64,000 nt of DNA from Magicicada septendecula. Lineage: Eukaryota; Arthropoda; Insecta; Hemiptera; Cicadidae. The notes beneath the pieces were generated by a model. The model saw nothing but the letters and a program-made list of their open reading frames with translations, did no database searches and had not been told where the DNA came from. Of this stretch, positions 45,000-55,999 are shown one piece after another (within the stretch, counting starts at the first letter, position 1; every line of letters begins with the position of its first letter). Both the position numbers and the translations under genes were made by a program. The DNA lies in the NCBI GenBank assembly GCA_034769895.1, contig CM068373.1, positions 440,243,080 through 440,307,079 on the forward strand, written 5' to 3'.

Positions 45000-47240
45000 C
45001 TGAGCTTAAGAATTTGCATGCTATATATCATGTAAAATATCATTTACTCGGCTGTTAGGTTTTTCTGGGAACTACTTAATATGAGGTGGCGTGACAGTAA
45101 CGCACCGAATGTGCCAGTTGTTGTATAGTCAGTTTCATGAAAGATGAACACTGATGATAAGTTTGCGGGTTATATCCAAAAAGACCCCAGACTGGTTTCT
45201 TCGTTGCCTCGCTCGTCTTCTTGCCTTGTGATGGACCAACTATCTTCTGTGTTAATCTTTGTTTCCTATTCCAATCAGGAGTTATCTGCTTTTTCCAAGA
45301 ACTGTCGACTGTCGCCTCAGTCACATCCGCGTCGCCCACTGGTACGCCAAAGTCATGACTTGACCCTTGCGTCCGGGCGGGGGGGGGGGGAGTGTAGAAT
45401 ACCATGGAGAAAAGTTGTGGTGTTGTTTTCACTAACAAAACCCGACACCGATTTAAGAGACAGCTACCACGTGCTACGTGTTGCTTGTCGGCGCCATGGT
45501 CGTCGCTGAATATCTCACGCCGTTGTGACGATGTCTTATTCTGTCTCATGTTTTGGTAACGTTATGTAGTAGTAATCTCATATAAACTACAGCCGAACTT
45601 CCGAGTAACGATGTCCTCTAGATAATGAGTTTTTATCTGCGCTATTAAAGTTCAGTAAAATCGGAAGTAGTCTTACCCCTCCGTAACAAAATAACAAAAT
45701 TGGGATGAATTTCCGGATTTAAAATGTTGCAGTAACTGCGTGTTTCGATCGTACTTGGTTGTACAGTCGGCTTTTCCAGAGATTCAATATACTTGCTCAA
45801 AAAATGCATAGTTTGATACAGATTTCTGTTTAATTGTTGTCTAATTTTCGTTGCCTTTCTTTTACAAGAAGAATTATTCAGCTCTGAAAAGTTTTTATTT
45901 TCGATTACGGTAGAATTTCAAACGATGACTTCTAATAGTTTTAACTAGCCCACAATCATCTTCGACTATTATATTCAAGGTTCTTCTATATAAGACGTTG
46001 GGTGTTTTTCTTGATTATTTAAAATAAAATAATTTAGTGCCTATGTGCCAAAAATAACAGTTACATTTAGATTTTTGTTTGAAGGGAATAATAACGTTTA
46101 ACAACATACGATTTATATAATTATACTATACCGCACGAGATACATACGAAATTGTTAACTACCTTTGCCTACGTGTAATGAATACTTCTCAATGACGAGT
46201 TTTTCAGCAGAAATTGATTTTCGTTATTTGAATGTTCCACTATATGGTGAAAACGATTGACAATAGAAACGGGTGAAATTTTATTTCTTGGTGCATAACA
46301 GGTAAGATGCGATTGTTTTCCTTGTAGAGTTGTAATTAGACAATTGAAGGGGAGAGGGGATGTGTAGCGTTGGCTCGTGGTATTATCCAATTACCTGTTG
46401 CCTCCAAATTGAATCAACTCAACAAACAGACATATTGTTTTGTTGGATTACAGTTGGTGGTTTCAACGTACAGGCGAGGGGTAGACGTGAGACAAGTCAG
46501 ATTTCACCGTGGAATGCAACGCTGTTATAGAGAATTCCGTTTCTCTTTTTTCTTTCTAAGAAAATTACAGAGAGTGGGCCTAAATAAAGGCGAACGTTAC
46601 ATCACGCATCACGCTGCGTTTGATGTGTCACGTATCGAAACCAGACTTACCGGTATCGAGGCCACTTTTGTGACTAACATCGTGTCATCATGTTTCACAG
46701 ATCATTGGTAGCTTTCTAACGGACCGTTTATTAACTAGTGTTAACTAGTGTATTTTAACGGCCGTTATTTAACCAGCATCATACTTGTCCAGTTACGCTC
46801 CGTCGTCACAAAAGTATGTATAACAATTCTGTTGTATAACGTGTTTTTAAAACATGTTTCAGATTCGTCTTTTTTAATTACCACAATGTTGTAAAATTTG
46901 ATGTTTTTATTAATTTAGTAAAAACGTCATTTAGTTGAACGAGCAGGAGGCGATTCTAATGGAAGCAGTAGCGTTTTGTGATCTTGGCCAGAAAAGTGTC
47001 CAAACGAATACTCTGTATTAGACCGTCACTACAATCCAGAGAAAAAGTAAATTATCTTCGTCTTTTAGAAGATCTAAATCACTGGGACGCCAATATCCAC
47101 TCACAGAAGAACCGTGTTGCAACGATGGATTAAAATTTTTTATCAGAATGACTAGTTCTTGTTTTGAGTATCTCGTTAATGAAATTATTCGTAAAAAAAA
47201 TAAGATTCGTAGTGCAAAAGAAACGTTAAGAACTTTTCAT
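45000..47240. other. No recognisable gene
   Basis: Frames up to 157 codons (45076-45549, minus) are open but show no family signature, and they overlap opposing frames of similar length. A G run lies at 45379-45390. Confidence 0.4.
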
Positions 47241-47248
47241 ATAAACAC

Positions 47249-48313
47249 CAGGGCCGCCCAAACGGGGGGGGGGGGCAGCTAGGGCAATTTGCCGAAGGCC
47301 CCACTTTGTAGGGGCCCCCGAAGAGGAAAAAACATACAGACGGAAAAATTCTGACCAAGAGCTGGCCTGCCTGGCTTAAGCGTTTGTCATTTCATTTAAT
47401 ATTGAATTTTTATATTCCCACTTTTATGGAGCCTCCTTTCCTGACGCAAACAGACAGTAACGATGCGGTGGGCCGCATCGGCTAAAAATATGTACTGTAT
47501 TCTACTCCATAGAGGTTAGATAATATCAATTTCTTCCTTTTCGGGGCCCCTCAGACTTCTAATGGACAAATATAAAATAGGACTGAAAAATTACGTTTCA
47601 CGGGTGTTGTATGAGATACCGTAACGTTTGTGTTTGTTTAAGGCTCTTAGCGTTCAGCCAGTTTCAGTCGCAATAGGAGAACGGGCTTTTAGTAAAATGT
47701 GTCTAGTGAAAAATCGCCCAAGATCAACCATGGGTGAGGATAAGCTAAATCGTTTATTAATTTTAAGTATAGAACATGAATTGGTAAAAACCATTAACTT
47801 TGATAATGTTATTGATGAATTCGCCAAAGTGAAGGCAAGAAAAATAAATATGTAGGCCTAAACTAACCTTTGTAAACCAAGAAAGGGCAACACCAATCTT
47901 TTTTATAATACCTTAAGTTTAAAAAAGTAAATGTTATGAGAGTAGTTTAATTATGGTGTGAAGAAAATTATTTAGTTTACATACTTAACTTTGGTTTACT
48001 TAAGCAAATGATGTAAGAACTGCAATAAGGTAGGCCTATCCTTATGTATAGAATTTCAATCAACTGCTTATTACTGTAAAGCGTTTCGTCATTGATTTGA
48101 TCATAAATAAAACATACCGTACTGTATTTTCTTATCTTAAATATTGAATAAATACTTAATAAATAAACGTATTGTCTGATTCGTCTGAATATCGTGTGTT
48201 TAAGTTTTCTCTTATTTTCATTCCTGAGGGGTGAAGGTGTGGTGAAGGACTGACCGAGGGGGCCCCCGAAAGAGCTTTTGCCCCAGGCCCCCAAATGTCT
48301 CTGGACGGCCCTG
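47249..48313 (+). mobile_element. hAT element, internally deleted
   Basis: The ends CAGGGCCGCCCAAA and TCTGGACGGCCCTG are inverted, with flanking duplications ATAAACAC (47241-47248) and ATAAACAT (48314-48321) differing at one base. It is 1065 bp with G-rich subterminal runs and GGCCCC/GGGGCC phrases. It keeps only the C-terminal transposase domain. Confidence 0.88.
47628..47855 (+). pseudogene. hAT transposase, C-terminal dimerisation domain
   Basis: The 75-codon frame has SVQPVSVAIGERAFSKMCLV, then KNRPRSTMGEDKLNRLLILS and IEHELVKTINFD. This is the hAT C-terminal domain in the ZMYM1/TTF-type branch, where P..VA..ERSFSK.K..K...RS.M...RL..L..L is expected. It lies in the deleted hAT 47249-48313 and lacks the DDE core. 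Confidence 0.8.
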
Positions 48314-48563
48314 ATAAACATAAACACGATTCCGATGATTTCATTTGCTTGCACTAGATACGAATCTAGAACAAACAAAACACAATCTAGTCTCTAACCA
48401 AAAAAAATTCTCACAGGCCAAATTTTTCACGTCGTAACTCTAAATAATCTTAACCAAACGTTACACACACAAGTTAGTGGAAGCACTATTCCGTCGCCTT
48501 ACTGATATAATAAAGTACAAACGGAAGTAAAAACCGACAACTTACATGAATTACCAACGTAAA

Positions 48564-51407
48564 TGAATCGCTTGATGTTAAAAGGGCATATTTGCATTGC
48601 GCCACATTTTTGGTAAAGTGGATAAAACTGTATAAAATTTTATTACATGATTATATTAACACTATACTTTCAGGTATCGAACAACTAGCTAACTTCATTA
48701 TTACTGTGTAAAAATATCCTTAAAAAATGTGAATTCAAGTATTTTATAGACCTTCAAATGTCATGTAAATATACCCTTTTAACAAAAATCCTTAACTTGC
48801 AGGTGACTGTGGACTTTTGGAATTGAAATATACACAAAAAATAAATACAGTTTTAATAATAAGAAACTATTTATTTAAAAAGAAATACAAATTAATAGAA
48901 AAAAGTAATACAAAACTATTTACTGAAAAAAGTATTATTTTTTTGTAATTTTAGCAAAAATCTAAACATTTTCATGTTCCCCTTCATCATTACCGGTAAT
49001 GTTTTGTGTAGGTCACATCAAAATTTCATTATAAAAGTTTTTGTGTTCAGTAGGAACATAAGTAATAGCTTTTTGAATATCTTGAATTTTTAATTTTTTT
49101 ATAGCCACCTTTCCTGAAGAGTCAGCCAACTTGCTGAGTGTCTCGGTTGTTACAGCATCTCTTGTAGTTTGCCTCGGTATAAAAGTATGCATCACTATAC
49201 TGTTTATAAATTCACTCGCTAAGCATACTCCTGAGTTTTCACTATTGTATCTGAGATGAAATAAAGAACTTATTCCAAAAAAAACTTTCTTTGATCCCTT
49301 GGTTTTTGGGATGTTTCAATGGAAACAGGACTCATTCTATAAAATCGAGGCCACCAGTTTTTGAAATCGTATATTAATTCACTGCTGTCTACTTCTACAA
49401 CAGTAAACTTATTGCTTGTGCTGCTGTTAATAATAATTTCAGTTAATTCATGAATTGAATATATTCTATCATGCCTTTTTAAAGCTCGTTTGATGATCGC
49501 AAAATCACGATCACATGGTAGGAAACTGTGTCCCCGCACAGGAAAGAATTGCTCTGCTTTCTTGAAACGTTCTGTATCAGTTAAAGACAACAAGAATTTT
49601 GATAGGGCATGATTTTTAGTCTGCCCAGAGCAGTTATCAGAAAATATGTGTACCTCATCATATTCAGGAGGAACTGATGAAAAATAATCTTTAAGAAATG
49701 AACAAGTTTCATCTGGGCCTTTTTTGGCTTGGCCTTCGTGATAATTGTAAATAGTAGCAGTGTTACGTTTAATGTTGTGACTACAGAAAATGTTAATCGT
49801 TAATTGTCTCAAATAAAATAATTCCTGCACCGGTATTTTAGGTAAACTAAGATTCATCATAAAATCCATTGATATCGCCAAAATATTAGTATTCTTGTTT
49901 TCCTTAGCATCTAATTCCTCTTGTTTCAAGGCAGTGTAAAATTTTTTTGACCGTCTAATGTGAATTGCCAATTCTGCAACAGCTGCACGCTTAGCAGCTT
50001 CACCTAAATGGGGAGATTTAATTTTAATTTTAAGTTCTTCACATTGACAACAACAGTCGACTTGTGGCTGGCCGAAACGTAAATCAAAGTGGTCCTTGAA
50101 ATGATTCCAGTAACTTGTACAAGAAACTTTTATATCCAGATGCTTTTTAGTGAATAGAGAATGCATCATTTTAACATTTAAATTTTCTGGTAAAAATTTA
50201 ATTTCCTTTCCAGAATAGTGACTTGTTTTAACTGGGAAAGAATGTACATGTTCATGGATCTTAGCTTTTATGTCTGGATCAAGAGGGAAACTCAAATGCC
50301 TTCCTCTTTTGTCTTGTATTTGTTTACCTGCTGCTTTAAGGTCCCTGATTCTTCTAACTCTTTTCATTGAAATAGAAAAAGTAGATAAAAAAGCTTCAAG
50401 ACATACCTTAATCCGTTCTGATTTGCATAAGATGTTATACGAAAAATTGTCAAGCGAGGTTTTTTCTTTCCATTGTCCTCATTACCATTTGACTTTGACT
50501 GTCTCCTTTTAACTTTTTCAATGTCAATTACGCCTTCCAAAAATATATCTTGTTCGTCTTTTGTTTTAAAGTCGTTATAAAAATGATGAAATGCTGCTTG
50601 AAAAATCTGCTGTTCATATTTTTCAAAACATTTGTTCTTACACCTGAAACAATAAGAAATACCAACAATACTTAATTAAAACAATAACAACAAACAAAAC
50701 AATAAACAAAAACAATGTGAATACAAAAATAAAAATGCATTGTTGCATGCAAAGTAAGAATGAAAGTCTTGTTAGGTTAGGCTACATTTCATGCATTTGG
50801 TTTGTTAGGTTATTCGGTTACAATAGTAATTAAATAAGATAAAGTCGTTAAATTTATCAAAGTACATGATTATTATTAATACAATAATATAAATAATAAA
50901 TTTAACTTAATTTAACTTACTTGCAAGGTTGTCCGAGAGTTTTACAATCAACATTTTTTCCTGAATGACTTATGTATTGCGACCCCATAAGTCTAGCATT
51001 CTTTTTTTTTATTTCTTTCGTAATTTTCTGAATTTCGTCTTCTCTTTTTCGAACTTGTTCCAGTTTCGTCTGACATTATTGTTTTTCCATACACTTTTAA
51101 TATAAGTTGAATAACGATGTTAATAAATTTTCAACAACGAGAACGAACTGACACGTTTTAGGTTAGAGTTACATGATCAGCTGATTAGTACTACAGCTGA
51201 TAGTTTCATGTTAAAAGGGCATAATAAACACTCAGATGCCCTTTTAACGTGAATCAAGAATTTTGAAACTTCATACAGTCGTACATATTGAATTCATTAA
51301 TGCCGTTTTAACACAGAACGATGCATCTACCTATGTATTATTCATTTCTGCCAAAACATGAAAATTGAAAAAATGTTAATTATGCCCTTTTAACATCGAG
51401 CAATTCA
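48564..51407 (-). mobile_element. DUF7869-like DNA transposon with 27-bp TIRs
   Basis: The ends are 27-bp inverted copies with two mismatches (48564-48590 and 51381-51407), each containing GATGTTAAAAGGGCAT. The same motif recurs near the ends in both orientations: 51208-51222, its inverse at 51236-51250, and a degenerate copy at 48771-48783. That is typical of subterminal transposase sites. A single two-exon gene on the minus strand fills the space. No target duplication is evident in the flanks. The combination of TIRs and a DDE-like gene indicates a cut-and-paste element, but I cannot place it in a named superfamily. Confidence 0.75.
49013..51076 (-). pseudogene. DUF7869-like putative transposase, two exons
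   Basis: Exon 1 is 51076-50921, ending in donor GTAAGT. Exon 2 is 50643-49013, after acceptor TTTCAG. Together they give about 595 residues. Joined across the intron, the protein has a cysteine cluster, PCK then CKNKCFEKY. The largest open part (50367-49270, 365 residues) has FPVKTSHYS, then VDCCCQCEELKIK, then AISMDFMMNLSLPKIP (D168 of that part), VHIFSDNCSGQTKN (D244) and HSFLPCDRDFAIIKR (D286/D288). The order and setting suggest an RNase H-like DDD site. Three shifts interrupt it: at an A9 run (about 51002-51010), an A6 run (about 50460-50465) and a T8 run (about 49277-49284). All are in homopolymers, with no stop elsewhere. Proteins of this type are common in insects and cnidarians; their function is inferred. 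Confidence 0.75.
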
Positions 51408-51751
51408 GATACGAGTTATGTTTTATTAAAGTTCAGTAAATTGTTGAATTGTGCAGTTTGCTGTTTTGTGTTTATTTTTACAGCGTTGTTTGTGGTCAAC
51501 GCAATTTTAAAATTTGTGGAACGATGGAGAATAACGAATTTGGTATTATGAAAATTTAAATATTGTAAAGTTATCTACCGTAACTTGATCAATACGATGA
51601 AAACCCCATATAGGCGTATGCAGTTTATTTTCCTACCTTCCCTATGGTGTCATGTGACTTCTGAATGAAGTATACAAATGTTTAATGATACATATGTATT
51701 ATATAAAATCCTAGTTAATCATGCGCCGTATTTAAACCTTTCAGAGCTAAT

Positions 51752-51800
<49 letters not shown>

Positions 51801-51830
51801 AGTATGTGTACCGGAGGTGTAAGGTGTAAG
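51408..51830. other. No recognisable gene
   Basis: Short stretch between two elements, containing a (GA)n tract at 51756-51797. Confidence 0.5.
51756..51797. repeat. (GA)n microsatellite
   Basis: About 21 GA units, nearly pure. Confidence 0.97.
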
Positions 51831-51831
51831 A

Positions 51832-52588
51832 ATACTGGCGTCGCTAGAGGCTCAAGGGCCCCTGGCAAAGTTTCAAAGTGGACGTCCTTCGAGTTCTATA
51901 GATTTGTTGTCCTTACGTGTTTTATAATGTTCGAATAATTTCCATACATACTGAGTCTACTGGCCAGTTACTAACCAAAACCGGGTCAGGAAGAAGCACC
52001 AAGCTAGTGCCGAGATAATAAAATATGACGATAGGCCAGACATTTGGAGTAATCTGTATGTGAAGAACATTAGAAATACATAACAAATAAAAAAGACATT
52101 TATATGGAAGTAGAAATTCGTATTATTATTTCGTTCTACTTGAATTTTGTAAATTTATAACATTTTTCATGCCTACTGTATTTATAAAAGTCCATCCGTC
52201 TGGCTTTGATCTCGACAAAATCAGTTTATCATCTAAACTTCCTTGAAGTCCAGATTCATAGGTATGGACTGCTTGTTGTACAGAACTGCTAAATCATGCA
52301 ATGTTGCTTCTCAGATAATTTCGTATGATTCTAAATCTTGAAAATGAACGCTCCGCACTGGCAGTTGTAACAAGAACGGTCAGAAAACCGAAAACAACAT
52401 CAAAGCTGTACAGATTCCACTGTTTAGTTAGCAATTTACACAGAAGTCTTGTAATTACTTCCAAGTTGGACCCTTTGTCTCTCCATTGCAAAGCAACTTG
52501 GTAATTTTTGCTAGAATATATTTTGCTTAGTGTAAGAAAGAAAGAAGGTGGGCCACTGGACGTTTGCCATCCGGTGGTCACGCCCCTG
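51832..52588 (-). mobile_element. hAT element, internally deleted
   Basis: The left end reads ACTGGCGTCGCTAGAGGC and the right end GGTCACGCCCCTG, compatible with hAT TIRs of the CAGGGGCGT type. The flanking 8-mers do not agree well, so the left border is approximate. The transposase C-terminus inside, on the minus strand, supports the call. Confidence 0.55.
52294..52581 (-). pseudogene. hAT transposase, C-terminal domain
   Basis: A 95-codon frame ending FLTVLVTTASAERSFSRFRI then IRNYLRSNIA. It shows the most conserved hAT block (P.TTASAERSFS.L..IK..LRS). The preceding residues fit poorly to the family and the frame ends soon after the block. Lies inside 51832-52588. Confidence 0.8.
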
Positions 52589-52599
52589 ATTATAATGCG

Positions 52600-53208
52600 T
52601 TGAGTATAGTAGTTGTTATGTAGACAAATTTACGAAGTATGAACAGAGTGCGGTGCCTGCCTGTAAAAGGCCCAAAGCCTCCAGTAACTGTTTTGAACAT
52701 ATGTGAACAGTAATAAAGCAGTATATGTTCGACTTTTTAGTACACACGACGAACGAAAAACCTAAACGGAAATTAAATCATAGACGTGTTTGAATAATGA
52801 ACGAAGAAGGAACGCATAAAATATGGTTTCGTAATTAGGAAAGGAAACTGCAAGTGAACGAGGTAAGTCGAAACGATATTTACGCAGCTTACTAGCGATT
52901 GTGCGGTTCCTATTCGCTCGCTATTTATTTGGAGCATTGAAAAGACGCCGCGTCGTCATTCGTGAGGGGCTTCCCTTTGTGTTGAACAAAACTTGTGTGT
53001 ATGAATGAATACTGACGACAATTTCACGCGAGAGAAGAGCTTCACCGACGTGTGTTGTTCATTCACAGTCTCTGCGATAATATCAGGTCTAAAGTCTACC
53101 TCGTCAACTCGGTACGGTGTATGATGTATACTACAAAATGTAAATTCCATAACTGTAACAAAATATGTACGCGTTTCGACTCCTTGCTATGGCTTCACAA
53201 TTTTACTA

Positions 53209-53291
<83 letters not shown>

Positions 53292-54880
53292 GGGCGCGCG
53301 TGTGTGTGTGTTGTATTAAACACCTTATGTAAAGAGGCCAAAGAATATCTATAAGGTAAATAGGCCAAAAGTTTTGTTATAAATGGAATGTAGTGTCCCC
53401 GTCATTTTTTATCTGAATTCCATAAAACATATAGGCCTACCATTGAATTACGAACAAAAGGGCTAATTTTTTTTTTTGTGTAATAAGACACTTTTGTTAT
53501 AAGTACTGACTTTTATGAAGTTTAGAATTAAACATTTCAATCGACTGCCATTTTGAAAATTTTTGAGAGAATTTTTAGTTTGTTTTGTGCTTAACATGAA
53601 ATGGTAAATAAATGTACTTAGTATACTAAATTCCAGCTGCACATCTCGTTTCGTTCGGGAGTAATTAATTTTTTTGAACATATAGACGGAAAACGAAGCA
53701 TTTGTCGGCATATGTTTATTGAACTTTTTTCTTCAGGTTATTGAGTAGATTCATTTCCCGAAGTTTGGCAACATCTTTTGGAAACGCGCGCGCGTACGCG
53801 CGCGTATTTGCGTGTAAAACTGAATACTATGTAACATATAATCAATATGTTTTTTCTTTACTTGAAACGACCATCAAGCAGTATGCTCATCATCAGCCAT
53901 GTTGGTTTTCAGTTTGGTTAAGTATCTGTGTCTCGGGTTCCTGCTGTTGGCTTATGTGCTCGGATATGGGTATAAATTTGTTTTTTGAATATTTGCCATG
54001 TTTAGTGTTTCCAAAAATGTGATGTGTTTTTTATTAATTTTTTCTTAATATCGGAATATTACTTTGTTGTATGTTTTACGTTTATATACTGTAGGTTTCC
54101 CCAAATATTCCTTACAGTGCCTTTGTGTGGTATGTGTTTTCCCTGACGTCAGCAACAACGTTTCACTGCGCGCGCGCGTGTGTCGGCGAACATGGAAAAT
54201 CAGTTAATGGTGGACTATACAGTACAACTGTGAGCATGTCCAAACCTACTTTACACAAAAGCGCGCACGCTGCCGTGTCGTGTTCTTTCTTTTGTTTTAT
54301 CTTCTATACGCTATGTTGGCAGTTTCCGCGCCATTACGCTTTTGGGTCGATGCGACGATGCATCATCAATGACAGTGCATTTTCCACGACATTTATTCCG
54401 TATGCCGTATCACTGTTGTCGTCGTGACCTTCGCCGGCACTAAACACAGTGGAAAATACACGCGCTCCTGCTCTCTTGCGTTTGCGTAAAGACGGCTGTA
54501 ATCTATAGAATATTTCTTTTAGTTTAATTCAATATAAGAGACTCGGCGCAAGTACGGGGTGACGATTGACCTCGTCCTCCTTTTGACTAACATCGCTTGG
54601 TGTTGGCGTTTGTTGCTTATACTGGGCACACTTCCAAACCCCCCTAAATATGAATTTGGTATAGGCCTATAGGTGTTTCTAAGTTCATCGATTATGAATC
54701 CTACGTAAACGTGATGAAAAACAATGGTAGAACAACTATGGCGAACGTGATTGTTTAAAAAGCATTCAATTTATACAAAATTAGGTATCTATTGGTTTTA
54801 AGGTTATTAATCACGAATTTAATTAAAATGGTAAATATATAAGGCAAATAAAAATGTTTGACTTATACGAAAACAGATAC
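52600..54880. other. Non-coding, simple repeats
   Basis: No family-like gene. It holds the (TC)n tract at 53211-53289 and alternating GC tracts at about 53786-53808 and 54170-54182 (CGCGCGCG with TA or TG interruptions). Confidence 0.45.
53211..53289. repeat. (TC)n microsatellite
   Basis: About 39 uninterrupted TC units, followed a few bases later by a short GC/GT alternation. Confidence 0.98.
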
Positions 54881-54889
54881 ATTTTGTGT

Positions 54890-55500
54890 TTTTGTTGGTA
54901 TTGTTGTTGTTGTTGTTAGCCTATCAGGCAAATAATTTTTTGCATATTTGCCTGAGTTCTAGAGTACTCAAGGCCTATTGATTTTGGTGAAGATCGGTTA
55001 AGGAGAAAGGATAGTTTACCTCCAACGTTTTATGTTTTAACAAGAGTGAAGTAAGTTACTTAATTTTGATAAATAAAGTATCCTGAAAAGAAGGTCATAA
55101 TAATCCACTGTAGAAAAGGTAGATGAAATATCTATAAATGAAAAGGGTAGTTGAACGGGTAGGGGTTAATTTTTTATAAATGAAAATGATAGTTGAAAGG
55201 GGAGAGGATAATTTTTTATGTGTACTACTTTATCGGCAACAAAGAAGTAGTTTGTTGTTAAAATTCCTTCCTGGGCTGTTTGGCCATGGTCCAATGTTTT
55301 CTGTAAAATCAGACATTTTGACTGCCATCATCAGTGAAAATCGAGTACGCTAACGTGAGGTGGTATATGTTAGTGATCACGGTACTGTGGTTAAGACTGA
55401 AGAAAGACGTAGTTTCTGTGGAAATATTTCATTTCGAAAATGATTTTAAGTATAAATCTTAGAACATGGAAGCCATGTATGGTTCTCCGTACCGATATTT
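54890..55500. repeat. Dispersed repeat family, copy A
   Basis: Shares long stretches with 60661-61290, among them TTTTGGTGAAGATCGGTTAA, TAGTTTACCT, GTGTACTAC.TTATCGGCAAC and ACTGCCATCATCAGTGAAAA, and ends near GGTTCTCC.TAC.GATATTTT. No coding potential. Its similarity to 3' regions of insect retroelements is a guess. Confidence 0.8.
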
Positions 55501-55689
55501 TTTATGGGCGCGAATTTTTGAAATGTGTGCTGCCCTCGTTGTTTCTAGGTCACGTAGTTGGTCCATGTTCTGTTTGAGCTTGATATGACTTTGAATCAGA
55601 TGTATTATCGTGAGTGTAAGTATTATCGATGAACAGGGAGTCGTGTGCCTAACATAGTGCGCGGCCAAAATGATGACAGAAGCCTGCGG

Positions 55690-55995
55690 TGTACGTATTT
55701 GCGTGTTCTTAACATTGCACCACTGTCTCTGTGCACCAGTGAGATTGCACCGTTAGTAAAATCGTGTTATCGTTTTTAGTCCACGTGGACTCGCCGATGG
55801 CGCAATCAGTATTCATCAGCCGTACCTGTGAATCGACTTGTGTTGATATTCTGTTGTCGGTACTGGTGTTGTATAACGATATGCAGAAACTTATCAAGAA
55901 CATAACTACACTAATGGGAAATAACAAAACAATGATTATGGCTGATAACAGTTGCTTTGATGCTGATTCATCCTTTTGGTCCAGGCAGTGTTAAC
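55690..55995. repeat. Dispersed relative of the 286-bp satellite
   Basis: Contains CACTGTCTCTG, then GAGATTGCACCGTTAGTAA, AGTATTCATCAGCC, TATGCAGAAACTTATCAA and TTGCTTTGATGCTGATTCAT. The order matches the 14290-14610 copy and the right flank of the satellite. It is single copy here, 42 kb from the array. Confidence 0.75.
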
Positions 55996-55999
55996 AGAT

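Noticed and set aside
45076..45549. 157-codon minus frame as a gene
   Set aside because: No recognisable motif, and an opposing frame of 121 codons covers the same DNA; composition alone explains both.
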